A stretch of DNA of 44,566 nucleotides from an uncultured Parabacteroides sp. (GCA_934725305.1 CAKVBA010000021.1:1-44566), one strand, 5' to 3'; numbered from the stretch's first letter, positions 27,901 to 37,222 are shown. The notes: generated by a model not told the origin, from the sequence alone. A program made the numbers and translations.

Positions 27901-29457
27901 TCAAAACTCCCAGATCAAGGGTATCATAAATACCGAAATCAGGAAGGCAATTATATTCAACGGCAATCCGATGCGTACAAAATCGGTAAACTTATATCCT
28001 CCCACACCCTGCACAATCAGATTGGTCTGATAGCCGATCGGTGTGCTGAAGCTGGCCGATGCCGCCATACAGATAACGACAAAGAAGGGAGTCGGGTTCA
28101 CCTGTAACTGAGTTGCCACCGACAAGGCAATGGGAAAGCTCAATGCCGCCGCCGCATTGTTGGTGATCAGCTCCGTGAAGATATTGGTGATCAGAAAGAG
28201 TATGGCCAACAGGGCATACGGTCCCAGGCTATCGGCCAGACTAATGATATGGGCGGCAATAAGTGTGGCAACGCCCGAATTCTCCATCGCCTTACTGATG
28301 GCAAAGGCACAGGCAATCGTGATGAGAATATCCCATGAGATGTATTTCGTGTATTTCTTGGGTGGGAATATCTTTGTCCAGGCCATCACGATCGTGGTGA
28401 TGCAGACAAAGAAAAACATATCCAATTTGAGGGATGGGAACATCTCTTTCGCAATCGGAAGTTCGCCCAAGGTTGCTCCTGCTATCATGAAGATCAGCAA
28501 ACCCAATGCCATCCACCGTTTGCGCTTCGACACGGGCTCGGTCGCCTCCTTGCCATTGGCCAACAACAAGAAGACACTTGATTCGCCCCACGTAGGGATA
28601 AACGAATCGTCGGCCCACAACACCAAGGTGTCGCCCTCGTGCAGGGTTACATTCTCCAGATTACGGGTGAAGCTCTCGCCTCCACTCTTCACCTCTTTCA
28701 CAATGGCTCCATAATGGCGGGTGAAGTTAAACGCGCCCAGCGTCTTGTTGATACCCGGAAAACGAGCGCCCAACACCGCCTCGACACGATGAAGATTGCC
28801 TCGCTTATCCTCTTCGGCCACCTCTTCCGACTCTCTCTCTTCACGTGAATCGGGCAAGAGCCGGTTTGAAAAGAAGAATAGATAGATTATGCCCGCCACG
28901 GCGATGATTCCGCCCACTTTTCCCAACTCAAACATGCTGAACCCTTCGTAGCCGGCATCGAGAATCATGCCATGCACCACCAGGTTGGTTGATGTACCGA
29001 TCAATGTGCAGATACCACCCAAGATGGTCACATAAGAAAGGGGAATTAAAAACTTGGTGGCAGGTAGCTTCACCGACTCGGCCCAACGTTTGATGACAGG
29101 CGCAAAGATAACCACTACCGGCGTGTTGTTCAAGAAAGCCGAAATGAAGGCGATAGGAGGCAACATGCGCATCTGTGCCTTCAAGACCGTAGTCTTTCCC
29201 TCAGGCAACAGCTTCTGTATGATTTGGCCTAAAGCTCCACTCTGACGAACACCTTCACTCACCAGGAATAGCATTGCAACGGTGATCATTCCCTTATTAC
29301 TAAAACCTTCGAGCATCTCTTGAGGGGTGAGAATTCCAACACAAAGGAACAAAACGACAACCGTCATCAAAACCATTCCCGGTCTCATCTTGTCCCAAAC
29401 CAGTGCTGCAATCATCCCGACAAGCGAAAGCAACACGAACATTATCTTAAAAGTCAT
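27901..29457 (-). CDS. SLC13/DASS-family anion (sulfate?) transporter with RCK_C domain
   Basis: 518 aa, about 11 membrane helices in two inverted halves. Family motifs are 'FLNNTPVVVIFAPV' and 'TNIFTELITNNAAAALSFPI' (the SNT-like substrate loops; ITNN here), plus 'GGICTLIGTSTNLVVHG' and 'FSTPIGYQTNLIVQGVGGY'. Between the halves (about 225-290) lies a TrkA-C/RCK_C module ('AVLGARFPGINKTLGAFNF', 'VTLHEGDTLVLWADD'). The context (9 bp ahead of cysC) makes sulfate the likely cargo, feeding sulfate activation. It is the first gene of the operon. Confidence 0.88.
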   Translation of the reverse strand: MTFKIMFVLLSLVGMIAALVWDKMRPGMVLMTVVVLFLCVGILTPQEMLEGFSNKGMITVAMLFLVSEGVRQSGALGQIIQKLLPEGKTTVLKAQMRMLPPIAFISAFLNNTPVVVIFAPVIKRWAESVKLPATKFLIPLSYVTILGGICTLIGTSTNLVVHGMILDAGYEGFSMFELGKVGGIIAVAGIIYLFFFSNRLLPDSREERESEEVAEEDKRGNLHRVEAVLGARFPGINKTLGAFNFTRHYGAIVKEVKSGGESFTRNLENVTLHEGDTLVLWADDSFIPTWGESSVFLLLANGKEATEPVSKRKRWMALGLLIFMIAGATLGELPIAKEMFPSLKLDMFFFVCITTIVMAWTKIFPPKKYTKYISWDILITIACAFAISKAMENSGVATLIAAHIISLADSLGPYALLAILFLITNIFTELITNNAAAALSFPIALSVATQLQVNPTPFFVVICMAASASFSTPIGYQTNLIVQGVGGYKFTDFVRIGLPLNIIAFLISVFMIPLIWEF

Positions 29458-29493
29458 GCCTCTTCTTCAAATTTTTCGTTTCAGATAAAGGCA

Positions 29494-29524
29494 CAAATTT
29501 ATAAAGAAATCTTTTTAACCCCAA
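29494..29524 (-). promoter_or_regulatory. Promoter of the transporter-cysCDN-sulfotransferase operon
   Basis: On the minus strand, TTG (29524-29522) and TAAATTTG (29501-29494) are 20 bp apart, a good Bacteroidetes promoter. The start codon is about 30 nt downstream of the expected start of transcription. No riboswitch or repeated operator is seen. Confidence 0.6.
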
Positions 29525-29686
29525 CCGATTCGCGCCCCATTTCTCTCAAATACTGTATATAGACCAATAGAAGCGAAAAACGGAACAAGATTATCAATGG
29601 CCATTCTCCTTTTCGCTCAGGGTGGTGCCATACTCCTTCCGGCCAAGGCGTTTGATGCAAATACGGCACAATATATTTCTATCCAC

Positions 29687-30026
29687 AAAATACAATAAGC
29701 CGACACACAGGCAAGAGGTTATTAACTCTGCTAAAACGGAGTAGTCTATTTACGGGAATTGGGTGCCTACCCATTTCCGACGGAGTAGTTATTCCGTCCG
29801 AGCGGAGTGCTGACCCATTTTCAAAAAAGTCCCTACCCTTTTTCCGAAAAGTCTATACTCTTTTTCCGAAAACTCTATAGACTCTTGAAAGATAGGCTAT
29901 AACCTCATTTTAGAGGGTGTTTGGGCCATGGCAAACTCATGGGTCAATCCCGGCGGAGTTGCCCGTCAATCCGAATGGAATCATTACCCGATTTTAGCAA
30001 AACAAACTCGCATAAAATACAATAAC
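29687..30026 (+). repeat. Long intergenic repeat, copy 2
   Basis: Second copy of the element at 11006-11340, same orientation, within a 736-bp gene-free gap. It is bracketed by AAAATACAATAA at both ends (29687-29698 and 30014-30025), so it may have target duplications or simply repeated ends. The GACGGA/TCCGTC hairpin (29779-29784 / 29793-29798) and three tandem units of about 22 nt (29819-29883) are retained. No open reading frame runs through it. The 29525-29686 stretch holds nothing I recognise. Confidence 0.7.
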
Positions 30027-30071
30027 ACTATCACCCGGGGGAAACAACAACACACATGCTAGTCAAACAAA

Positions 30072-30107
30072 AGGGCTGCATCAAAAGAAAACTCTTGACA
30101 CAGCCCT
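30072..30107 (-). terminator. GGGCTG-family terminator after the DPP IV gene
   Basis: AGGGCTG..TCAA (30072-30084) pairs with TTGA..CAGCCCT (30095-30107) with two central mismatches. On the minus strand it is followed by TTTTGTTT, so it ends the DPP IV transcript 86 bp after the stop. Confidence 0.7.
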
Positions 30108-30193
30108 CGAGGAAATACATTGCTGTTTTGTCGGTGCGTCATCAATGTATAAACCACCCACTCTGACGCCCGTACACTCCGCCTATATAAGTC

Positions 30194-32608
30194 TTATCTT
30201 TTCGGAATATCAACGGTTGTCTCCTGCTTGCCCAGCAAGTGCAAAGAGAAGTAGTCAACCAATCTCCAGTAGAAATATTCATCCATATTGCCGAAGCTAT
30301 GACGCTGCTGAGGAAGAATCAACATATCGAAACGCTTGTTGGCACGGATCAAAGCATCTACTACACGCAACGTGTTGCCCGGGTGAACGTTGTTGTCGAT
30401 ATCACCGTGAATCAACATCAAATGACCCTTCAGATTACCAGCAATCTCGGGGTTGGTCTTGATGCTATAAACGAATGTTGTATCGCCCTTTTCGGTCACC
30501 TCTTCGCGAACACCATGGTGAGTCTCGCTCCACCAACGGTTATAGATGCGGTTATCGTGGTTACCCGCACAAGACACGGCCACCTTGAAGAAGTCCGGAT
30601 ACATCAACATAGCAGCGGTTGACATGAAGCCACCACCTGAATGACCATGGATACCAACGCGGTTGATATCGATAAATTTATAACGGTCGGCCAACTGCAT
30701 GATCGCCTCTCTCTGATCGGCCAAGCCATAGTCGCGCAAATTGCCATAACCATAGTTGTGATACCATTTTGAACGGCTCGGGTGTCCACCACGGTTACCT
30801 ACCGTGATCACGATGAAACCGGCCTGAGCCAAACGGTCGGTACGAACGGTCATCTGCTTAAACGGATAAACGGTTGCCTCTACCTGCGGACCCGGATATA
30901 CGTAGTCGATAATCGGATAAACCTTTGTTGAGTCGAAATCGAACGGTTTATACATCACACCATACAGATCGGTCACACCGTCGGCCGCCTTCACCTTGAA
31001 AGGTTCGGGGAACTTATAGCCGGCCGCAAACATCAGAGAGAAGTCACTCTTTTCCAATGACATCACCTTGCGACCATTGTTGTCATACAAGTCGGTTGCC
31101 GGAATAGTGTTTACGCGAGAATAGTTATCTACAAAGAACTGGCAATTATCATCCATGCTTACATTGTGGAAATAGTTGCCCGGAGAGAGCAGCTGAAGGC
31201 CGCTACCATCAAAGTTGGCACGATAAAGGTGTTCGTAGTAGGGGTTTTCATCTTTTTCGCGACCATTTGCCAAGAAATAAACCACACGGCGAGCTTCGTC
31301 AACCTTTACGATAGCGCCAACGTGCCACGGGCCTTCTGTGATTCGGTTCTTCAAGTTGCCCTGATCGTCATAGAGATACAAATGAGCCCATCCATCGCGC
31401 TCGCTCCACTGGATCAACTCCTTGCCATTGTTGATACCGGCAAGTGGACGAGTCTCTTGATAGGTGTTCAGACGTTCCTTGATGATCGGACGGATTGAAT
31501 CTTCACCAATCGTGTAGGTACAGATATCGATGCGATGCAAGTCGCGGCTTGAGCGAGTCACGAAGAAACGCTTTGAGTCGCCCATCCAGCAAGAGGGCTG
31601 ATCGATCAAATCGCGTTGTTTGTGCAAATAGGGTTTGCTGGCAATGCCCAATGTCTGGTCTTTGAAGGCCGATGTCTTGATCTCCTTACAAGAGTTGTCC
31701 GACATATCGAACAGGAAGAGGTGGTTGATCGGAGCCTCTTTTTCGCCCGGCATCTGATATTTGTATGTCTCCAGTGTAGGACGAGGAGAAGCCATAGAGT
31801 TGATAACCCACAACTCCTTCACGGCGCGGTCGTCGGTGCGCACCGTTACAAAGTAACGAGAGTCGGGAGACCACAACAGAAAACCCGGATCACGGCGCTT
31901 GCCATTGCAAATTGTATCCGTATTCAAAGTGCTGTATGGTTCGCCATAGCCATAGCCCGGCACACCATCCTTCGTGATCTGCACTTCTACGATAGTGCTA
32001 TCTTTTTCATTCTCCTTAGCCTTCAGATAGTCTTCATATGACATACGATAGAGGTTCAAGTCTTTGGCAAAGACAACGGTCTTGCGGTCGGGAGAAACAG
32101 ATGCCCATCCCAGTTGCTTTTTCGTTTTGTCCTTTTCTATCTTCGTCAACTTGCGGCTGGTGTAATCATAAGAGAAATACAAAGAATCGACATCTTTGCC
32201 CTTTTTCGATTCGATAAAGAAGGTGAAAGTCTTGCCATCTTCCTTTGCCTCCAGGTCTTGTATCGGCAAATGCTGGGCCGTAAACGGATTCTTGGCAATC
32301 TCGGTCAGCTGAGAGGCCAACTTGTCCAGGTCGAACAACGGGCGTTTGGTGCGGGCTGCCGGATCGACAACATACCAAGCGTTTCCTTCGCTGGTCTTGT
32401 AGCTATACCAGAATCCATTTCCCTTCTGAAACCAGTGCGGATCAATTTGGGTAGAGAATAGCATGTGATTCAGCTTCTCTTTCGTGAAACGTTGAGCCAT
32501 TGTATAGCCCGGAATCGTCTCATTCGCCGGCGAGGTCTGTTGAGACGAAATAGTCGGCGTATGCAACAAACCTGCAGCCAACATAGCTAATAAAACACGT
32601 TTTTTCAT
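30194..32608 (-). CDS. Dipeptidyl peptidase IV-type prolyl peptidase (S9B)
   Basis: 804 aa, exported (signal peptide to about residue 22, TISS-QQ). An N-terminal eight-bladed propeller domain covers about 60-540 ('WASVSPDRKTVVFAKDLNLY', 'YGEPYSTLNTD', 'LLWSPDSRYFVTVRTD') and is followed by the alpha/beta hydrolase domain. The catalytic triad is Ser657 in 'GIHGHSGGGFMS', Asp738 in 'HGDIDNNVHPGN' and His770 in 'QRHSFGN'. The family removes Xaa-Pro dipeptides from peptide N-termini in the periplasm. The family's hallmark Glu pair that fixes the N-terminus was not located with certainty, so a related S9 specificity is possible. It follows a small lipoprotein gene by 23 bp. Confidence 0.9.
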   Translation of the reverse strand: MKKRVLLAMLAAGLLHTPTISSQQTSPANETIPGYTMAQRFTKEKLNHMLFSTQIDPHWFQKGNGFWYSYKTSEGNAWYVVDPAARTKRPLFDLDKLASQLTEIAKNPFTAQHLPIQDLEAKEDGKTFTFFIESKKGKDVDSLYFSYDYTSRKLTKIEKDKTKKQLGWASVSPDRKTVVFAKDLNLYRMSYEDYLKAKENEKDSTIVEVQITKDGVPGYGYGEPYSTLNTDTICNGKRRDPGFLLWSPDSRYFVTVRTDDRAVKELWVINSMASPRPTLETYKYQMPGEKEAPINHLFLFDMSDNSCKEIKTSAFKDQTLGIASKPYLHKQRDLIDQPSCWMGDSKRFFVTRSSRDLHRIDICTYTIGEDSIRPIIKERLNTYQETRPLAGINNGKELIQWSERDGWAHLYLYDDQGNLKNRITEGPWHVGAIVKVDEARRVVYFLANGREKDENPYYEHLYRANFDGSGLQLLSPGNYFHNVSMDDNCQFFVDNYSRVNTIPATDLYDNNGRKVMSLEKSDFSLMFAAGYKFPEPFKVKAADGVTDLYGVMYKPFDFDSTKVYPIIDYVYPGPQVEATVYPFKQMTVRTDRLAQAGFIVITVGNRGGHPSRSKWYHNYGYGNLRDYGLADQREAIMQLADRYKFIDINRVGIHGHSGGGFMSTAAMLMYPDFFKVAVSCAGNHDNRIYNRWWSETHHGVREEVTEKGDTTFVYSIKTNPEIAGNLKGHLMLIHGDIDNNVHPGNTLRVVDALIRANKRFDMLILPQQRHSFGNMDEYFYWRLVDYFSLHLLGKQETTVDIPKR

Positions 32609-32631
32609 ATCTATTTAGTTTATAAGGTGTA

Positions 32632-33036
32632 TTAGAATTTATGGAACATATATTGTTTGCCATCGCCACTTAGGATCAGCTCCCTACGTGTCAGCTTGTC
32701 GATGGTGAATATACGTGGATTCGAGGTCCAGTCGGTATATTCGAGAAACTCCTTTACCGGCCTTGGGTCGCTGATCAACTGGAGCCACAACCGGTTTTCC
32801 TCTTCGACACGATTGTATCCGTATGACCGGCGATAGACATTCGCTGAGCCATCATAAAGCTGATACATAAAGAGAGAAGTCTGGAAGTTGTACCAAACGG
32901 TATCGACCTTCTGCACTTCTCCGTCGGAAAAGACAACTTCACGCAATTGCCATTTGCCCATCAGCTTGTCTTCGGTATCTTTGCTACATGAAGACATCAG
33001 GAACAAAGAGCAGATTAAAATCAACATCTGTTTCAT
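32632..33036 (-). CDS. Lipocalin-like small lipoprotein
   Basis: 134 aa. The signal peptide ends in lipobox LMSSC (Cys at about residue 17). The mature part begins 'EDKLMGKWQLREVVFSDG', the usual opening of Bacteroidetes lipocalin-like/DUF lipoproteins, followed by beta-strand-rich sequence ('WYNFQTSLFMYQLYD', 'IFTIDKLTRRELILSGDG'). It probably binds a small ligand or acts as a partner of the peptidase encoded next. It is the first gene of a two-gene operon with the DPP IV gene. Confidence 0.7.
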   Translation of the reverse strand: MKQMLILICSLFLMSSCSKDTEDKLMGKWQLREVVFSDGEVQKVDTVWYNFQTSLFMYQLYDGSANVYRRSYGYNRVEEENRLWLQLISDPRPVKEFLEYTDWTSNPRIFTIDKLTRRELILSGDGKQYMFHKF

Positions 33037-33089
33037 TCGTAATAGATTACAATTATACTAATTTATTTAAATTCAAAATGATTATCAAA

Positions 33090-33245
33090 CCGTTCTTCCC
33101 ACGCTTGGCCTCTTGCTTCCGCTTTGCGTTTTGCCATAGCCGTCGTCGCCCCCCGAAAAGTTTCGCCTAAGTTAGCAATTCCTTTTTAAGTATTCTCTTG
33201 AAATGTTATTTTTTTTAACCCAAATCGGTCGTCATTCGTTTACAT
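33090..33245. repeat. Degenerate copy of the MITE-like element
   Basis: In this 396-bp gene-free gap, 'CTCTTGCTTCCGCTTTGCG' (near 33110) resembles 2325-2345 and 'AACCCAAATCGGTC' (near 33219) equals the inner part of the element terminus. The copy is damaged and its ends are not clear. The rest of the gap (33246-33301, 33338-33432) shows nothing else. Confidence 0.4.
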
Positions 33246-33301
33246 TTCTTGCCAATGCCTGTTCCGAACCGAAGTAACCGACCGATAAGCTCATGTATAA
33301 A

Positions 33302-33337
33302 AAAGGGCCGCATCAAACATTTTTGACACAGCCCTTT
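33302..33337 (-). terminator. GGGC(C/T)G-family terminator of the glycyl-radical operon
   Basis: AAAGGGC..TCAAA (33302-33317) pairs with TTTGA..GCCCTTT (33322-33337) with a few central mismatches. Read on the minus strand it is followed by TTTTTTAT. It lies 95 bp after the activase stop. Confidence 0.7.
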
Positions 33338-33432
33338 CTCTCTACAATAAAATATATATGTGTATGAAATTTCGGTGTATCATCATTGCAAACAACCAAC
33401 TTTGACGCACCCAGAGATGTCTTGTTCTTCTC

Positions 33433-34341
33433 TTATCCGCCAATCACGGCTTTTATGCCATGAGCAGCAAATTGAGCGATACAACGTTGCTGAACCTCTT
33501 CGGTCGGTGTGGCCAACGGGAGGTTGTTGGGGTTATAAACCGTACCCAGCTTCTCATGCTTATTCTTTCCGATATCATGATAGGGCAACAGGTTCACCAC
33601 CTTGCGCTCCCAAGGCAACGAGGCCAAGAACTCGGCAGAGCGTTCGATGTTCTCTTCGTCGGCATTCACCCCTTCGATCAGAGGAATGCGAATGAAGAAA
33701 TCATGTCCGGCTTCGGCCACCATCCGCAAGTTTGAAAGGATCAATTCATTGGGCACACCGCAGAACTTACGGTGCTTGGCTGAATCCATCACCTTCAAGT
33801 CAACCAGGAACAATTCGCAATTAGCCATCACTTCGCGAACCAGCTCCGGACGACCCAACAATGTCGTATCCACCGCACGATGAAGATCCATCTCGCCACA
33901 ACGCTTCAGCATCTCGAGCAACATGTCGGGATGCAACAGAGGCTCACCGCCACAGAAGGTTACTCCACCACCCGACTGATCCATCACCGGAATCTCCTTG
34001 CGGATCTCGTCCATCAGATAATCGATGGAATATTCCGTGCCCGACATCTCCATGGCCAATGTGGGACATTCCTCGACACACTTGCCACAAAGCACGCAAA
34101 GCTTCGGGTCGGTCACAATGCCATCAGGAGTCAACTTCAGTGCATGTTGTGGGCAGACTTCGACACAAGTTTGGCAACCGATGCACTTCTTCTTGGTATA
34201 TAGTTTCTCTTTATGGTTGGCTATTCCTTCCGGATTGTGGCACCAAACACAACTGAGCGGGCACCCTTTCATGAAGAGTGTTACTCGGATGCCCGGACCG
34301 TCATTGATACAATACCGTTTTATATCAAAGATCAAACTCAT
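33433..34341 (-). CDS. Glycyl-radical enzyme activase (radical SAM)
   Basis: 302 aa. The radical-SAM cluster motif CxxxCxxC lies at Cys27/31/34 ('GCPLSCVWCHNP'). A ferredoxin-like insert carries two 4Fe-4S sites (Cys53/56/59/63 and Cys82/85/88/92), typical of activases of GRE dehydratases rather than of plain PFL. 'GGGVTFCGGEPLLHPDML' binds SAM, and 'LVDLKVMDSAKHRKFCG' and 'LLPYHDIGKNKHEKLG' follow. It abstracts hydrogen from the glycine of the partner enzyme encoded 13 bp upstream. It is the second gene of that operon. Confidence 0.92.
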   Translation of the reverse strand: MSLIFDIKRYCINDGPGIRVTLFMKGCPLSCVWCHNPEGIANHKEKLYTKKKCIGCQTCVEVCPQHALKLTPDGIVTDPKLCVLCGKCVEECPTLAMEMSGTEYSIDYLMDEIRKEIPVMDQSGGGVTFCGGEPLLHPDMLLEMLKRCGEMDLHRAVDTTLLGRPELVREVMANCELFLVDLKVMDSAKHRKFCGVPNELILSNLRMVAEAGHDFFIRIPLIEGVNADEENIERSAEFLASLPWERKVVNLLPYHDIGKNKHEKLGTVYNPNNLPLATPTEEVQQRCIAQFAAHGIKAVIGG

Positions 34342-34354
34342 TGATTTCTATCCT

Positions 34355-36793
34355 TTAAAAAGATTCGTTTTCTGTACGTGAGATGATTTCGCCCTGCAAA
34401 TCGGCATTCATATCGTTGAAGTAGTCGCTATAACCTGCCATACGTACCAACAAGTCTTTATAGTCTTCGGGACGTTCTTGTGCGGCATACAATGTAGCCG
34501 TATCCACGATGTTGAACTGAACGTGGTGACCACCCATGCTAAAGTATGTACGGATCAACGATGCCAACTTAGCGATGTCTTCATCCTTCTTCAACAAGCT
34601 CGGCAAGAAGCGCAAGTTCAACAATGTACCACCACTCTTGATCTGATCCAATTTGCCCAGAGACTTAACTACGGCAGTAGGTCCGTGAGTATCTGCGCCC
34701 TGTGAAGGTGATGTACCATCAGAGATAGAACGGCGGGCAAAGCGGCCATTGACAGATGCGCCCAATACCAAACCAAAGTAAACGTGGCAGGTAGTTGACA
34801 ACATGTTCAGGCGGAAGCAGCTTCCCTTTGTATTGGGTTTGCCGTCGATTTCGTCCACCAGGTCGTCATATACCTTAACGGCGATTGAGTCGGCATACGG
34901 ATCGTCATTACCGAAGAACGGAGTGCGGTTGATGATGAACTGACGAAGTTTTTCTTCGCCCTCCCAGTTCTTGCTAACGGCCTTCAGCAATGCATCCATT
35001 TCGATCTTCTTATCTTCGAAGACATGTTTCTTCAAGACAGAAAGGCAATCGGTTACTGTGCCCAAACCGGTACACTGGATATAAGTAGAATGGTAACGAG
35101 GACCACAATTATAATAGTCTTTACCGCGTTCGATACAATCGTCGATAAACAGAGACAAGAAGGTGGCCGGCGCATACTTGGCAAACATACGGTCGATGTA
35201 GTTGCTTACGCGCATCTTCTGGTCAACGATAAAGTGCAATTGTTTCAAGAATGCGTCATACAATTCGTCGTAGCTCTTGAAGTTTCTTGGATCGCCGGTT
35301 TCGATACCCACCTTTGTGTTGGTTACCGGGTCGATACCGTTGTTCAATGTCACTTCCAAAATCTTCGGAACATTCAGATAGCCGGTCAACAGATAAGCCT
35401 CTTTACCGAAAGCACCCACTTCGATACAACCGCTACAACCGCCTTCACGAGCATCCTTCAGGCTCTTGCCCTGACGAATCATCTCCTGAACATAAGCATC
35501 CGGATTGAACACAGATGGATAGCCATAACCCTTGCGGATCACACGGCAACCGGCATGCAAGAAGCGGTCGGGAGTGCGTGAGCTGATGTGGATAGAACAA
35601 CCCGGTTGCAAGATGTGCAATTCGTCGAGCACTTCAAGCATGATATAAGAAACTTCGCTTGAACCGTCGCTACCATCGGCCTTCACGCCACCCAAGTTGA
35701 TGTTTGTAAAGTCGTTATATGTACCACTTTCCTTAGCGGTAATACCCACCTTAGGAGGTGCTGTATGGTTGTTGACCTTGATCCAGAAGCAAGAGATCAA
35801 CTCTTTCGCTTTGTCGCGAGTCAATGTACCGTCGGCCAATCCCTTTTCATAGAACGGAGTCAGGTGCTGATCGAAGTGACCCGGGTTCATAGCGTCCCAA
35901 CCGTTCAACTCGGTGATTGTGCCCAGGTGAACAAACCAATACATCTGGATAGCTTCCCAGAAGTCGCGCGGAGCATGAGCAGGCACCCAACGGCACACTT
36001 CGGCAATGCGTTCCAATTCGGCTTTTCTAACCGGATCGGTGCATTCTTTTGCCATCTCTTCAGCCATGTCGGCATGACGCTCTGCAAACAAGATAGCCGC
36101 ATCACAAGAGATAGCCATAGCGGTTAATTCTTCCTGCTTGTCGGTTGCTTCTGAGTCGTTCAAGAAGTCGAGCTCTTCCAGCTTCTTGTTGATGCGTTCT
36201 TTCAAGTCTAACAGACCGGTGTGATACATCTTTCCGTCCATAGCTGTATGACCCGGAGCACGTTGTTCCATAAATTCCGTGAACAGACCGGCTTCGTAAG
36301 CCACACGCCATTCCTGAGGCACGTGACCAAAGATACGTTCGCGTTGAGTGCGTCCCTTCCAATAAGGAATCACATCGCGTTCATATCTGTCAATATCTTC
36401 CTGGCTGATGGTGTAACGCTGCAATTCACGAGTGTTCAACACGTGAAGGTCTTCCACACTATGGCAGGTCAATTCCGGGAAGGTAGGAACGGCCTTAGGC
36501 TTCGGTCCACGTTCACCGACGATCAGTTCGTCTTCGCCAATATAGATTGTTTTCTTTTTACATATTTCGTAGAAGTTCTTTGCTCGTAAGATAGGAATAG
36601 GATATTTCCCATAATTCTCTTTGTAGAACTCTGTCTCTATCAAAGCACGTTCGATTGACAGAGAAGGCTGGGCTTCAAATGTTTCTTTTCGCAAACGTTT
36701 GATACGGTCATTCATTCCGCAAGAATTAGAGTTTGCAGATGATTCTAAATTGGTTGTACAACCACATGCACAACCGGTGGCATTTGTTTCCAT
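34355..36793 (-). CDS. hypD: Glycyl-radical dehydratase, trans-4-hydroxy-L-proline dehydratase-like
   Basis: 812 aa. The glycyl-radical loop RMAGYSDYF puts the radical at Gly787. The active-site loop 'GGCSGCIEVGAFGKEAY' has thiyl Cys456 and base Glu458 (CxE, as in dehydratases). 'AYEAGLFTEFMEQRAPGHT', 'PPKVGITAKESGTYNDF', 'INLGGVKADGSDG' and 'LNNGIDPVTNTKVGIETGDP' resemble Clostridioides HypD, which turns trans-4-hydroxyproline into pyrroline-5-carboxylate. The match is from memory, so the substrate is probable, not proven; no proC gene lies nearby. The N-terminus carries an additional Cys-rich stretch ('GCACGCTTN', 'NSCG') of unknown use. The leader is about 200 nt. Oxygen-sensitive, cytosolic. 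Confidence 0.75.
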   Translation of the reverse strand: METNATGCACGCTTNLESSANSNSCGMNDRIKRLRKETFEAQPSLSIERALIETEFYKENYGKYPIPILRAKNFYEICKKKTIYIGEDELIVGERGPKPKAVPTFPELTCHSVEDLHVLNTRELQRYTISQEDIDRYERDVIPYWKGRTQRERIFGHVPQEWRVAYEAGLFTEFMEQRAPGHTAMDGKMYHTGLLDLKERINKKLEELDFLNDSEATDKQEELTAMAISCDAAILFAERHADMAEEMAKECTDPVRKAELERIAEVCRWVPAHAPRDFWEAIQMYWFVHLGTITELNGWDAMNPGHFDQHLTPFYEKGLADGTLTRDKAKELISCFWIKVNNHTAPPKVGITAKESGTYNDFTNINLGGVKADGSDGSSEVSYIMLEVLDELHILQPGCSIHISSRTPDRFLHAGCRVIRKGYGYPSVFNPDAYVQEMIRQGKSLKDAREGGCSGCIEVGAFGKEAYLLTGYLNVPKILEVTLNNGIDPVTNTKVGIETGDPRNFKSYDELYDAFLKQLHFIVDQKMRVSNYIDRMFAKYAPATFLSLFIDDCIERGKDYYNCGPRYHSTYIQCTGLGTVTDCLSVLKKHVFEDKKIEMDALLKAVSKNWEGEEKLRQFIINRTPFFGNDDPYADSIAVKVYDDLVDEIDGKPNTKGSCFRLNMLSTTCHVYFGLVLGASVNGRFARRSISDGTSPSQGADTHGPTAVVKSLGKLDQIKSGGTLLNLRFLPSLLKKDEDIAKLASLIRTYFSMGGHHVQFNIVDTATLYAAQERPEDYKDLLVRMAGYSDYFNDMNADLQGEIISRTENESF

Positions 36794-37000
36794 CGTATGA
36801 TAATTAAGATAATGTTATTAATTTAGGAATTTAGATCTGGTTACACAGAGATAACCACTCATACGTTCATAGAGAGAGAGACGTGTATGAGAGCCAAGAA
36901 AATTGTTTAAAGATAGAACATCAAACAACTAAATAATTTTCTATAACCTTTAATAATCACTTGTTTTTGTTTTTTAATATGTTATTTGTTTGTCCCGGTG
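36794..37000 (-). promoter_or_regulatory. Long 5' leader of the glycyl-radical operon
   Basis: About 200 nt separate the promoter at 37001-37033 from the start codon. It is AT-rich, and CTCATAC (36857-36863 region) can pair imperfectly with GTATGAG near 36890 around an A/G-rich loop. No known riboswitch core was recognised. A regulatory leader is possible. Confidence 0.35.
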
Positions 37001-37033
37001 CAAAAGTATGTATTTATTTCTTATTGAGCCAAA
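37001..37033 (-). promoter_or_regulatory. Promoter of the glycyl-radical operon
   Basis: On the minus strand, TTTG (37033-37030) and TACTTTTG (37008-37001) are about 21 bp apart, matching the Bacteroidetes -33/-7 consensus. Confidence 0.6.
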
Positions 37034-37159
37034 TAAAAATAATACTTCTACAACATATTTTCGGCCATTTTGCCATCCAAAAGCCTCCGATTGGATAAAA
37101 TAGTCTGATAATCCATACCCAAATGACATAAGGCCGACCGAAAGAAGCGGGGTATCCAC

Positions 37160-37190
37160 TTGATAAAGCCGGGCGTTTTTTCTACATTTG
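37160..37190 (+). promoter_or_regulatory. Promoter of the endonuclease/phosphatase-family gene
   Basis: TTG (37160-37162) and TACATTTG (37183-37190) are 20 bp apart. The start codon at 37223 is about 25 nt after the expected start of transcription. It makes the in-frame ATG at 37160 an unlikely start. Confidence 0.65.
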
Positions 37191-37222
37191 TCGTAGTTTT
37201 TAATAGATTAGCATTATCAGTC

